Shown piece by piece: positions 8,234 through 16,881 of a stretch of 64,000 nt of DNA. The stretch comes from DATMRF01 sp035566435. GTDB lineage: Bacteria; Verrucomicrobiota; Verrucomicrobiia; Limisphaerales; UBA8199. The stretch covers positions 14,707 through 78,706 of the forward strand of contig DATMRF010000103.1 in assembly GCA_035566435.1 (NCBI GenBank), given 5' to 3'. The notes under the pieces were generated by a model. That model was not told the DNA's origin. It saw nothing but the letters and a program-made list of their open reading frames with translations, and made no database searches. How positions within the stretch are numbered: position 1 is the first letter of the stretch; each line of letters opens with the position of its first letter. Position numbers and translations under genes: made by a program.

Positions 8234-9702
8234 AACGCGCCTCCCAGAATACCGGCCGAGCCGCGCACCAGGCTAAACAGCGGGCGCGGCAACCACACGC
8301 CGAGGACGGCCACCGCCACCGCGACCACCAGCATCGCGCCCAGTTTCCATGGACACTCGGCGGCCCGCACGGACGGCTCCGGCGGAGCGCCAAGGTTCAT
8401 CTTCGCCATGTGCAGCAGGAAGCCGACAAAAATAGTCACGACCCCGGCCGTGAACAACGCCGCAGCCCAGCCGTGGTCCGCCGCGAGCGCGGCGCTCAAC
8501 GCCGTGAACTCACTCTGAAAAATGCTGAAGGGCGGCACGCCGGTCACCGCGAAGGCCGCCACCAGGAACAGTGCGCCGGTCCAGGGCAGCCGATGAATCA
8601 CCCCGCGCACCTTGCGGAAATAAGGCGAGCCAAACTCCTGCTGGACATTGCCGGCGGCAAAAAACAGCAGCGGCTTGGTGACTCCGTGAAAAAGCATGTG
8701 CAGGACCGCCCCCAGCGCGCCGAGTTTGCCGCCGAAGCCCAGCGCCGCGACCATGATCCCCGCGTGATCAATGCTCGAATAAGCGAGCAACCGCCGAAAA
8801 TTCCGCTGGACCAGCACGAAGGGAGCCGCCAGCAGGATCGAAAAAAGGCCGAACCCGATCAGCAGTTGGCTGGAGAATTCGTGGCCGAGACATTTTTCCG
8901 CCAGAACATCGAACCGCATGATGCTGTAAATCGCGCAATTGACGAACGCAGCTCCCAGCAGCGCCGCGGCGGGCACCGGCGCTTCGGCGTAGGCGTCGGG
9001 TTTCCAGGTGTGCATGGGCGCCAGGCCCGCCTTGGTGCCGTAACCCAGGAGGATCAACACGAAGGCCAGCCGCATCGCCGTAGGGTTGAATCGGTCGGCA
9101 ATCTCCACCAGCACCGACCAATTCATCCCCTGGCCGGTATGGGAACCGAGCACGCCCACGGCCGAGGAGTAGGTCACCACGGTGCCGAACAACGCCAGGG
9201 AAATCCCCACGCTGCCGATGATGACGTATTTCCAGCCAGCTTCGAACGACGTCTTCTGATTGTAGAAAGTGACCAGCAACACCGAGGCCAGAGTCGTGCT
9301 CTCGATGGCAACCCACATCACTCCCAGGTTATCCGCCAGCGGAGCCAGCAACATCGCGCACACGAACACGGGAGTCAGCACGTAATACAGCCGCAACTGC
9401 TTTTCGGTGACCCGGTTTTCCTGAAGGTCGCGTCGAAAATAGCCGACGGCGTAAATCGTGCAAACAAGCGCCACAAACGCGGTCAACCCCACCACCAGCG
9501 CGCTTAACGCATCCGCCAGCAGAAAACCGCCTAGTGCGCTAACCTTGCCATTCTGAATGACGTCGCGTCCAAGCAAAGTCGCGAGCCCGGCGACGAGCAC
9601 GAAGGCCGCCAGGTTGAGCCGTTCCCACCACACCCGGGAACCAACCACCAGGCAAAGCAAGCCCGCCAGCAGCGGGATGATTAAGAGTAAGCTCAGAAGC
9701 AT
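8230..9702 (-). CDS. Ehr antiporter-like membrane subunit, paralogue 2 (HyfF/NuoM family)
   Basis: Proton-channel type inner-membrane subunit of about 14 helices. The helix 5 glutamate is in MWVAIESTTLASVLL, the helix 7 lysine in GYGTKAGLAPMHTW, and a second lysine in FHGVTKPLLFFAAGN, the residues used for proton transfer in NuoL/M/N and Mrp antiporters. It is clearly homologous along its length to the next gene upstream (9740-11215), so the two arose by duplication; together with the HyfB-like protein the complex has three antiporter-like subunits. It shares a four-base overlap with the large-subunit gene. Confidence 0.9.
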   Translation of the reverse strand: MLLSLLLIIPLLAGLLCLVVGSRVWWERLNLAAFVLVAGLATLLGRDVIQNGKVSALGGFLLADALSALVVGLTAFVALVCTIYAVGYFRRDLQENRVTEKQLRLYYVLTPVFVCAMLLAPLADNLGVMWVAIESTTLASVLLVTFYNQKTSFEAGWKYVIIGSVGISLALFGTVVTYSSAVGVLGSHTGQGMNWSVLVEIADRFNPTAMRLAFVLILLGYGTKAGLAPMHTWKPDAYAEAPVPAAALLGAAFVNCAIYSIMRFDVLAEKCLGHEFSSQLLIGFGLFSILLAAPFVLVQRNFRRLLAYSSIDHAGIMVAALGFGGKLGALGAVLHMLFHGVTKPLLFFAAGNVQQEFGSPYFRKVRGVIHRLPWTGALFLVAAFAVTGVPPFSIFQSEFTALSAALAADHGWAAALFTAGVVTIFVGFLLHMAKMNLGAPPEPSVRAAECPWKLGAMLVVAVAVAVLGVWLPRPLFSLVRGSAGILGGAL

Positions 9703-9739
9703 GCTGAGGTGGTTATTGATTTCGGAATCTGGCCGGCGT

Positions 9740-11215
9740 TCACGGCATCCCTCCGATAATGGCGGCAGCCTGGTGCATGATGCGGGAGAGCGGCGCCGGG
9801 AGCCAGAAACTGAACACCACGAGCCCGCCGAGCATCAGTCCCATCGCCGGCACACCGTCCAGTGGCCGTGCATCGCTCACCCGCGCGACCTTGGGCGCGC
9901 CAAGCAACACGCGCGCCAGTTGGGCCAGAATCCCACAAAAGCAGGCCAGGACCGCAAGCAGCACCAGGATGGCAATCGCCGTTTGACCTGACAAAAAGCC
10001 GCCGTTGAGTACTGTCATCTCGCTGAAGAATAAACCGAACGGCGGCAGCCCGGTCGCGGCCGCAGCCGCAAACCCCATGCAAACTACGGTCGCCGGAAGC
10101 ATTTTGGCCATCCCCGGTCCAATCGAACGCATCTGGAGGGTGTGACAGCTTTGGTGGATGTTGCCCGCGGCAAAGAAAAGCACCGGCTTGGTGAGCGCAT
10201 GATAACCCATGTGCAACAGCGCGCCGAATATCGTCAGCGGCGAGTTCAAGCCGATGCCGACACAAATCAATCCAACGTGTTCGAGGCTGGAGTAGGCCAG
10301 CAACCGCTTCAGGTTCGTCTGCACCAGAATGAATGGCACCGCCAGGCACATCGAGCCCAGGCCGAACACCAACAATAAGGTCCGGCTGAAAGACGAGCCG
10401 AGGCAAGCGGTCGTGAGGATGTGGAACCGCAGCAGGGCGTAAAGGGCCACTTTCAGCGAGACGCCTGAAAGCATCGCGCTGGTCGGCGAGGGAGCTTCGC
10501 TGTGGGCATCGGGCAGCCAGGTGTGCATCGGCGCCAGGCCGGCTTTGGTACCGTATCCCACCAGCACGAAGGCAAACGCCAGTTTGATCATGCGCGGATC
10601 GAGCTGGCCCGCGATCGACATCAAATGCGACCAATTGAAACTCGGCAGCACGACAGAGTTCTTGTCGATGGCCGCAGCGTAAGTAAGCACGGTTCCAAAG
10701 AGCGCCAGCGCCAGGCCGAGGCTGCCCAGGATCACGTATTTCCAGGCCGCTTCGAGCGAGGTGCGCCGGTTATACAGCGCGACCAGCAACACGGAGGAAA
10801 GGGCGGTCGCTTCCAGCGCAAACCACATCACCCCGAGGTTGTTGGACAGGACCACCAGAAACATCCCGGTCGTAAACAGGGGCGTCAGCACGAAGAATTC
10901 CTTCACCCTGCCAGGAGTGACGTCGCCCGCGGCTAGGTCGCGCCGGAAATAGCGGCCGGCGTAAAGCGACGTGCCCAGCGAGACGACCGAGATCAACAGC
11001 ACCATCCACGCGCTCAGAGCATCAGCACGGAAAAACTCGTGGCCTTCAGTGATGACCTGCCGCGCGAGCACCTCGCCCAGCAACGCCACCCCCAGGCCCA
11101 CCGTAACCCCAAAGGCCACTATATTGGCCCCCTCCATAAACCGGCGCGACCGCGCGAGCAGGCAGAACAGTGCTGCCAATGCCGGGGCGAGCAGGATCGG
11201 GGTGAGGAGGGGCAT
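9740..11215 (-). CDS. Ehr antiporter-like membrane subunit, paralogue 1 (HyfF/NuoM family)
   Basis: Multi-helix inner-membrane subunit homologous to HyfF, HyfD and NuoM/N. Key residues are present: Glu in MWFALEATALSSVLL, Lys in GYGTKAGLAPMHTWLPDAHS, Lys in YHALTKPVLFFAAGN. The sequence YAGRYFRRDLAAGDVTPGRVKEFFVLTPLF matches the equivalent stretch of its neighbour closely. It begins after a 340-base gap that holds a REP-like cluster, and is followed 37 bases later by its paralogue. Proton or sodium translocation is inferred from the conserved residues. Confidence 0.9.
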   Translation of the reverse strand: MPLLTPILLAPALAALFCLLARSRRFMEGANIVAFGVTVGLGVALLGEVLARQVITEGHEFFRADALSAWMVLLISVVSLGTSLYAGRYFRRDLAAGDVTPGRVKEFFVLTPLFTTGMFLVVLSNNLGVMWFALEATALSSVLLVALYNRRTSLEAAWKYVILGSLGLALALFGTVLTYAAAIDKNSVVLPSFNWSHLMSIAGQLDPRMIKLAFAFVLVGYGTKAGLAPMHTWLPDAHSEAPSPTSAMLSGVSLKVALYALLRFHILTTACLGSSFSRTLLLVFGLGSMCLAVPFILVQTNLKRLLAYSSLEHVGLICVGIGLNSPLTIFGALLHMGYHALTKPVLFFAAGNIHQSCHTLQMRSIGPGMAKMLPATVVCMGFAAAAATGLPPFGLFFSEMTVLNGGFLSGQTAIAILVLLAVLACFCGILAQLARVLLGAPKVARVSDARPLDGVPAMGLMLGGLVVFSFWLPAPLSRIMHQAAAIIGGMP

Positions 11216-11554
11216 GGGGGGGGATGGAGACGTTAAAGCGTGAGAGCGTGGAAGCGGCGGAGCGTTGAAGGGTTAGCCAGAATATTGCTCACCCACCTTG
11301 TAGCGCAGGCTTCCAAGCCTGCCGTATCGCAGGTTTCCAAACCTGCATCGCTCCAGGGTGGGCGACGCGCTGCCGACTGAGAAGTCGGCGACACGGCAGG
11401 CTTGGAAGCCTGCGCTACGAGTTCGCGGTCACCCTGCATGCTACTAGATATAAAATACACAGGTTAGAACGTTAGAGCCTGGGTGCGTTGCTAGGTTGAA
11501 TGGTGGAAGCGGTGAAACGTGATAATGCGCTGTGGGGAAGGGTTTCAATCATGT
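11216..11554. other. Gap inside the Ehr operon holding a REP-like hairpin cluster
   Basis: The only large gap in an otherwise tightly packed operon. It contains the hairpin cluster at 11300-11418, flanked by word-like repeats (AGCGTGAGAGCGTGGAAGCGG on one side, GAACGTTAGAGC on the other). No gene: the 75-codon frame here simply translates the repeats. Confidence 0.65.
11300..11418. repeat. REP-like palindrome cluster with a perfect 26-bp inverted repeat
   Basis: The 26 bases at 11300-11325 are the exact reverse complement of 11393-11418. Each arm is itself a hairpin (CAGGCTTccAAGCCTG). Between them lie two more hairpins: GCAGGTTTccAAACCTGC at 11329-11346 and GCCGACTgagaAGTCGGC at 11372-11389. 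Four hairpins in 119 bases resemble a REP/BIME. In an operon this could end transcription, stabilise upstream mRNA or be an inert insertion. Confidence 0.85.
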
Positions 11555-12223
11555 CTAGCCTTTTAGTTGGCTGAGTTTGCTGACGTCCATGGAAGAGAAG
11601 GTTTCACGGATGCGATAGACCAGGATGCCCAGCACCATGACCGCCACCATAACGTCAAAGAAAATCCCCAGTTCGACCACCAGCGGCATGCCGTAGGTCG
11701 TAAGTGCGACCGCCGCCAGCATAACCCCGTTTTCGATTGAGAGCAGCGCCAGCACCTGGGTGATGGCTTTGCGCCGATTGAACATGAGGAAAAAACCCGT
11801 CAAAAGCAGCGTAATCGCGATTCCCAGGGTATTGCTGCCCAACTGCACGAGCGTGGTGAAAGGGCGGGCTACAATGTAACCCAGCACGGTCAACGCGCCG
11901 CAAAGCAGCATCGAGGCGGTGGAGTTTAGCAGTGGCTCAATCTCTTGGTGGATCTGAATCCGCCGAACCAGCCGGTTCAGGAGCCAGGGCAGGAAAAAGA
12001 CCTTGCCGACCAGCGTCAGGCCGGCCACCCAATACACATGAGTGGCGTTGTGGAAATAGGCGATAATCGTCGCAATCGCGGCGAGCAAGAGTGATTGGAG
12101 CGCAAAGAGCCGAATGGTCGTTAGCAACATCCGCTGCACGACCATCAAGAGTTGCAGGACCAGCATCGCTGCCGCCAGGAGCGTAATCCACTGCGAAGCG
12201 TACTCGGATGGGGGCGCATTCAT
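11555..12223 (-). CDS. Ehr membrane subunit, HyfE-like
   Basis: A 222-residue all-helical protein, about seven membrane spans, of the hydrogenase-4 component E family. The last third (RKAITQVLALLSIENGVMLAAVALTTYGMPLVVELGIFFDVMVAVMVLGI) is the most recognisable part and resembles the NuoK-like core of HyfE, including the membrane glutamates in SIENG and VELGIFF. Overlaps the HyfC-like gene by four bases. Together with HyfC it would link the antiporter-like arm to the hydrophilic arm. Confidence 0.88.
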   Translation of the reverse strand: MNAPPSEYASQWITLLAAAMLVLQLLMVVQRMLLTTIRLFALQSLLLAAIATIIAYFHNATHVYWVAGLTLVGKVFFLPWLLNRLVRRIQIHQEIEPLLNSTASMLLCGALTVLGYIVARPFTTLVQLGSNTLGIAITLLLTGFFLMFNRRKAITQVLALLSIENGVMLAAVALTTYGMPLVVELGIFFDVMVAVMVLGILVYRIRETFSSMDVSKLSQLKG

Positions 12224-13161
12224 TGGAAGAGGAACGTGGATAGCAGCGCGAGCGCGGCCAGAATGAAAGCCGCGCTCAATAAGTCCGGGACGCGGAACAG
12301 CCGGAGCTTGGCGTTAGTCGTTTCCACCAATACCACCGCGCCGGCCAGGGCCAGGAGTTTAGCGAAGAACCAAACCAGCGACAACACGAGCGCGCCCGCA
12401 TTCAGGTCCGTCGCGATGCCGAGCGGGAAGAAAATGTTGACCAGGAGGGCCATAAGGATGAGCTGCTTGATGGAGGCGCTCCACTCAATTAAGGCGAGAT
12501 AGCGGCCCGAGTATTCCAGAATCATCGCCTCGTGGATCATGGTCAGCTCCAGGTGGGTGGCGGGGTTATCCACCGGCAGGCGGCCCGTCTCAGCCAGCAA
12601 GACAATGAACAGCGCGGCGAAAGCCAGCAGGTGCGCGGGATTCAGCCATTGGGATGCCGACCCTTGGGCAACCATGAGCATCTGGCTGAGATTGGTCGAA
12701 CCCGCGGTGATGGCCACGGTGAAGATCGCCAGCATCAGGGCTGGCTCGGCGATCGCCGAAATCGTCATTTCCCGGCTGCTGCCCATGCCACCAAAGGCGC
12801 TCGCCGGGTCCAATCCGCCCAGCGCCAGAAAGAAGCGTCCCAGGGCCAGCAAGCCCACGAAAGCCAGGGCGCCGCCAAACAGACTGAGCGGCGCGGCGGC
12901 GCTGACCAGCGGCATCATGAGGCCGGCCACCAGCGTCGAGAGGAATAGCACATAGGGCATCGCTCTAAAGATCCAGGACGCATGCTCCGAGATGACCATG
13001 TCCTTGCGCAGGAACTTGGCCAGGTCCAGGTAAGGCTGCCACACGCGCGGGCCGCGCCGGTTCTGAAGCTTGGCTTTCCAGTTCCTGATGCACCCGCTGA
13101 CCAGCGGAGAGAGCGCCAGCAGGAGCAAGGCCTGAAGAACGATGGCAAGGACGACGTTCAT
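12220..13161 (-). CDS. Ehr membrane subunit, HyfC/NuoH-like
   Basis: Inner-membrane anchor of the hydrophilic arm, about eight helices. The cytoplasmic loops carry the family signatures NRRGPRVWQPYLDLAKFLRKD (residues 34-54) and ETGRLPVDNPATHLELTMIHEAM, which closely follow HyfC/HycD and NuoH. In complex I this subunit forms the quinone entry path, so the complex may couple a quinone-like or other redox reaction to ion pumping. Four bases separate it from the HyfB-like gene and four bases overlap with HyfE. Confidence 0.9.
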   Translation of the reverse strand: MNVVLAIVLQALLLLALSPLVSGCIRNWKAKLQNRRGPRVWQPYLDLAKFLRKDMVISEHASWIFRAMPYVLFLSTLVAGLMMPLVSAAAPLSLFGGALAFVGLLALGRFFLALGGLDPASAFGGMGSSREMTISAIAEPALMLAIFTVAITAGSTNLSQMLMVAQGSASQWLNPAHLLAFAALFIVLLAETGRLPVDNPATHLELTMIHEAMILEYSGRYLALIEWSASIKQLILMALLVNIFFPLGIATDLNAGALVLSLVWFFAKLLALAGAVVLVETTNAKLRLFRVPDLLSAAFILAALALLSTFLFQ

Positions 13162-13165
13162 TTGC

Positions 13166-15232
13166 TTATAGGGCGAACATCAGCAGCAACAGCAGCGTGA
13201 CGAAGATGTAAATCAGGTAAGCCTGGATGCTGCCGGCCTGCAGCGCTCGCATTCTCCTGGACAGCCGCAGGATCCCGCGATTCAAGGGGCGGTAAATCCT
13301 GGTGACGAATGGCTCCTCGATATGGCTCTGGAAACGAAGCGTTTTGGCGAAGTACGGCGAGTAGTCGTATTCGCGCTGGACCTCGCGGCGCGGCCGGAAC
13401 AGTGCCTTAAAGATCATCCGGATCGGTTTTGAAAAGCCCGTGGCAGTATATTCCATGTGCGGGGTCAATCCTCGCTGGCCGCAGTCCCAGGTTGGGCCGA
13501 TGCGCACCTGCGTCCGTCGGCCAAAAAACAGCCACAACACTAGAGGGATGGGCAACAGGCAAAGTCCCGTCAGCAGAATCCCGACCGTGGAAACCGTGCC
13601 ACCCAACTCCTGGGTGTTCCCCAGCACCAGACCGTTTGCCAGCGAGAGATGGTCGGGTAGCGTTTGCGACAGAAGTTGCTGTGTAATGGGGGCGAAAACC
13701 GACAAGAACAGAGCCGGGAACAGCCCGAGAAAAACACAGGCCGCCGTAAGCAAACCCATGCCCCAAAGCATCGCGGGGGGCGATTCGTGGGCGTTACGGG
13801 CCTCTTCGCTACGCGGTTGGGCGAGGAAGGTGATGCCGAAAGCCTTCACGAAACAGGCCGCCGCCAGAGCGCCCGTCAAGGCCAGCATCGCGCCGCTGAG
13901 CGGAAACATCAGACGAACCAGGCTGGGCGTAGTCCCGAACCCTTGCAGCAGCGACTGATACGTCAGCCATTCGCTGACAAAGCCATTGAGCGGCGGCAGC
14001 GCCGAGATGGCCACAGCGCCTATGAGGAAAAAGAAAGCGGTCCAGGGCATGCGTTTGATGAGCCCGCCCATTTCCTCCATGTTGCGGGTGTGCGTCGCGT
14101 GCAGCACCGCGCCGGCGCCGAGGAAGAGCAGCGCCTTGAAAATCGCGTGGTTGATCGTGTGGTACAGGCCGGCGATAAGCGCCAGCGCCGCCAGCACCGG
14201 GTGGTGCGTGTGCAGAAACATCAAAGAGGCGCCCAGGCCCATGAGAATGATCCCGATATTCTCAATACTGTGATAGGCGAGCAAACGCTTCAGATCATGC
14301 TCCATCAAGGCATAAAGCACGCCCAATACCGCCGAAATGGTCCCAATGCTTAACACCGTCACGCCCCACCAGTTCGGTGGCGTCCCCAAAAAATCGAACA
14401 ACACGCGCGTTAGACCGTAAATGCCGGTTTTAATCAGCACGCCGGAAAGCAGTGCCGAAATGTTGCTGGGCGCAACTGGATGCGCCTCCGGGAGCCAAAT
14501 GTGGAACGGGATGATGCCGGCTTTGACGCCGAAACCGATCAGAAAGAGCAAAAATGCGGCGTTGCGCCCGTCGGGAGACAACTGCTCGCCCAGTGAGCGG
14601 AAACGGTCGAATGAGTAGTCATTCGGGCTGGCCCCGCCTGCGGCCTGGAATAGCAACAGGAAACCAAGGATGAGGCAACCGGTGCCGATGTGCGACATGA
14701 TGAAATACAGCACGCCGCCGCTGCGCGTCTCGGGCTTCTCATGCTCGAAGCTGACCAGGCAATAAGCGGTCAAAGCCATGATTTCCCAGGCGATGAGGAA
14801 GAAGAAAGCGTTGCTCGCGCTGAACACCAGCGTCGTCGCCAGCAACAACAAATTGTAAAACGCAGCGAGGATGCCGACATTTTTCCGCCCATAGAATCCG
14901 CGGACGTAACCAAACGAATAAACCGAGAGCGCGACGGCCAGGAGCGAGACAATGAGCACGAAAAACGCACCGAGCGGGTCGAGCTTGACCGTCAGCCGCA
15001 CATACGGGACGAGCGAGGGCCAGAGCTCAAATCCGACCGCGCCTGGCTCTCCGGCCCTCAGCAGCAACCGCAACGCGGCCGCCATTCCGGCGAGGCCGGC
15101 GAGGGCGGCGGCGCCGAACCCCAGCAGGTTGGCGAGCCGTGCGCGCCGCAGGCTCAACAGGCTCATCAAAGCCCCCAGGCCATAACCGCACAAAGTCAGT
15201 TGCAGCAAAACGGCTGGAGACAAAGAATCCAT
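13166..15232 (-). CDS. Ehr antiporter-like membrane subunit, HyfB/NuoL-like
   Basis: At 688 residues the largest membrane subunit. The helix 5 glutamate appears in LIAWEIMALTAYCLVSFEHE, the helix 7 lysine in GFGVKAGIIPFHIWLPEAHPVAPS, and the helix 12 region in NHAIFKALLFLGAGAVLHATHTRNMEEMGGL. The C-terminal part (IGPTWDCGQRGLTPHMEYTATGFSKPIRMIFKALF) is the HyfB/HycC-type extension. First structural gene of the complex; begins 35 bases after the EIIA-like gene, so all nine genes may be one transcript. Confidence 0.9.
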   Translation of the reverse strand: MDSLSPAVLLQLTLCGYGLGALMSLLSLRRARLANLLGFGAAALAGLAGMAAALRLLLRAGEPGAVGFELWPSLVPYVRLTVKLDPLGAFFVLIVSLLAVALSVYSFGYVRGFYGRKNVGILAAFYNLLLLATTLVFSASNAFFFLIAWEIMALTAYCLVSFEHEKPETRSGGVLYFIMSHIGTGCLILGFLLLFQAAGGASPNDYSFDRFRSLGEQLSPDGRNAAFLLFLIGFGVKAGIIPFHIWLPEAHPVAPSNISALLSGVLIKTGIYGLTRVLFDFLGTPPNWWGVTVLSIGTISAVLGVLYALMEHDLKRLLAYHSIENIGIILMGLGASLMFLHTHHPVLAALALIAGLYHTINHAIFKALLFLGAGAVLHATHTRNMEEMGGLIKRMPWTAFFFLIGAVAISALPPLNGFVSEWLTYQSLLQGFGTTPSLVRLMFPLSGAMLALTGALAAACFVKAFGITFLAQPRSEEARNAHESPPAMLWGMGLLTAACVFLGLFPALFLSVFAPITQQLLSQTLPDHLSLANGLVLGNTQELGGTVSTVGILLTGLCLLPIPLVLWLFFGRRTQVRIGPTWDCGQRGLTPHMEYTATGFSKPIRMIFKALFRPRREVQREYDYSPYFAKTLRFQSHIEEPFVTRIYRPLNRGILRLSRRMRALQAGSIQAYLIYIFVTLLLLLMFAL

Positions 15233-15267
15233 GGATTAGCGCCCGCGAGCGGCTTGGGACTTGCGTC

Positions 15268-15771
15268 TCATCCTTGCCGGATTCGGATTTGCTCGAGCAC
15301 CGAGAGAATCGCGTCGGGGGTTTCGGCGGTTCGGAGTTGCGCCAGCAATCCGGCCTGTTGCCCAAGCCGAGCGAGGCTGGCCAGCAAATGCAGGTACCCG
15401 GCGGCATCGGTGGCCGGGACGGCAAGGAGAAAGATGAATTGGACCGCCGAGCAACCTTTCGCCCCCCAACTGACGGGCTCCGGCGCGCGCCCAAAGGCAA
15501 ACTGCAGCTGCCTTACTCCGCTCAGTCGCGCATGGGGGAACGCGAGCCCGCACTCGAGCGCCGAGTTGGCCAGTAGTTCCTGGTTAAGCGCGACATGGTA
15601 AAACGGCAGCATGTCGGCGACACAACCCTCCTTCTGGAGCACCTGGCTGAGCTCGCCGATGATCCCCGCCGTGTCGCGGTCTCGAAGGTGCGGCACAATC
15701 AGTGCCGCGCGCGTATAATCTGCCAGAGTGCTCGGAGCTACAGGATGGACCGTGAGGTCAAGCGGCAGCAT
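15268..15771 (-). CDS. PTS EIIA (fructose/nitrogen-type) domain protein
   Basis: A 167-residue single-domain protein of the PtsN/EIIA-Fru family. The phosphorylatable histidine is His80 in ALECGLAFPHAR, followed by the family pattern AFGRAPEPVSWGA and a C-terminal ILSVLEQI. The start at 15771 was chosen because upstream codons translate only the overlapping zinc-ribbon gene in another frame. It overlaps that gene by 14 bases and lies 35 bases ahead of the Ehr genes. No EIIB/EIIC genes are nearby, so it more likely regulates (as PtsN does in phosphotransfer control) than transports sugar. A link to the Ehr complex is inferred from operon position. Confidence 0.85.
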   Translation of the reverse strand: MLPLDLTVHPVAPSTLADYTRAALIVPHLRDRDTAGIIGELSQVLQKEGCVADMLPFYHVALNQELLANSALECGLAFPHARLSGVRQLQFAFGRAPEPVSWGAKGCSAVQFIFLLAVPATDAAGYLHLLASLARLGQQAGLLAQLRTAETPDAILSVLEQIRIRQG

Positions 15772-16141
15772 GGACAAGCGCCTTGCGTTTGCGCGGCTTC
15801 GGCGCCGGTTTGGCGGCGGCGACGTGTTCCAGGAACTGAGTCTCCGCGGCGTCGGGAAGGTAGAGATACCGACCGCAAGTGTCGCAGAGTTGGATGTCCT
15901 GGCCTTGCATGAGGGTATTGATCGTCCCGATGGGCAGGCGCATGTGGCAACCGGTGCACACCTGGTTGCGCACCACGGCGACGCCTTTCTTGCCACGGAC
16001 AACTAAACGATCGTAATGGCCCAGGATCTGGGCGGGGATTAGCGCACGCAGCTCAGCCTTGCGCGCATCGACGTTCTTGCTGGCAGGTTCATCAAAATCC
16101 AGCGCCTGAAGTTTCAACAAGTTCGGTAGGAGGTCATTCAT
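15758..16141 (-). CDS. Short C4-type zinc-ribbon protein
   Basis: A 127-residue protein with CTGC at 62-65 and CDTC at 86-89, preceded by a short helical segment (RKAELRALIPAQILGHYDRLV) and followed by a basic, Pro/Ala-rich tail. This resembles the C-terminal zinc ribbon of the PF02591/CT398 family, whose usual members have a long N-terminal coiled coil of over 150 residues; here only a stub remains. First gene of the putative EIIA-Ehr operon, overlapping the EIIA gene by 14 bases. Possible roles are nucleic-acid or protein binding; not known. Confidence 0.75.
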   Translation of the reverse strand: MNDLLPNLLKLQALDFDEPASKNVDARKAELRALIPAQILGHYDRLVVRGKKGVAVVRNQVCTGCHMRLPIGTINTLMQGQDIQLCDTCGRYLYLPDAAETQFLEHVAAAKPAPKPRKRKALVHAAA

Positions 16142-16404
16142 AATTCAATTCAATGCTAGTTGCGTACCAGAAAATGCCCGTTCTAACTTAACTGCCTTGA
16201 CGATAGGGAGAAGAAATTGTTCCCGCAAGCTTTTCAGAAGCCAGGGACAGTCGCTACCGCACCAAAAGTGCAGACTTTGCACCAGTCCCCCGAATCGAAG
16301 TGCATCCTGCGAAGTCCCCGGTCCACTGTCCAAAAAGGCTGGCGCCGCCTTTCCTCCGAGACGGCGCCCGTTGGTTAATCCTGCAAGCTTTGGAACCGTA
16401 GTCG

Positions 16405-16602
16405 CTACAGTGCTTGTGCGCGCTTGCGGGAGGCGCGTTTCGAGGCTTTGAGAGTCGCTGCCGGCGCCGAGGTAGTTATGGGTTTGACTTGGGTTTGCGC
16501 CGGCGCAGTGGCCGCGGGTTGCGTCGAGGGGGTAGTGCCGCAACTGCAAGCGCAAGGAGGCGTGGTCGTTGTGGCTGCAACAGGATTGATAGTTTCGCTC
16601 AT
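16405..16602 (-). CDS. Small Ala/Thr-rich protein with PCACSCG motif
   Basis: A 65-residue frame starting at the ATG at 16602 with an A-rich leader ahead of it. The N-terminal third carries PCACSCG, which could bind a metal; the rest is Ala/Thr/Pro-rich with a basic end (KASKRASRKRAQAL). I recognise no family. The composition could also arise by chance in GC-rich DNA, so this is a tentative call. Confidence 0.35.
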   Translation of the reverse strand: MSETINPVAATTTTPPCACSCGTTPSTQPAATAPAQTQVKPITTSAPAATLKASKRASRKRAQAL

Positions 16603-16881
16603 AACAGTTTTAGTTGTTTATCGTTGGCGGTTGCAGTTTAGGCGAAACAACCGCCTCGCGAACATACTGAGGCATACGGTATGCCATCCGGCCGAACCGG
16701 CACATAATGGTTTGTTCCGCAGAAACTTATGCTGATTTATCTGGGCAGGATGTTTTTCGCACCTGACCTTGACCTGGCATATTCGCGCAATTCCTGCACC
16801 TCCCTCCCGCGATATGTGCAAAGTAGAGATCGTAGGAGAAATACTTCCAGGAAGCGTCGGCGCCCTCGTCAACAGTCGCAC

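Noticed and set aside
11233..11460. 75-codon open frame in the Ehr operon gap
   Set aside because: It translates the hairpin cluster.
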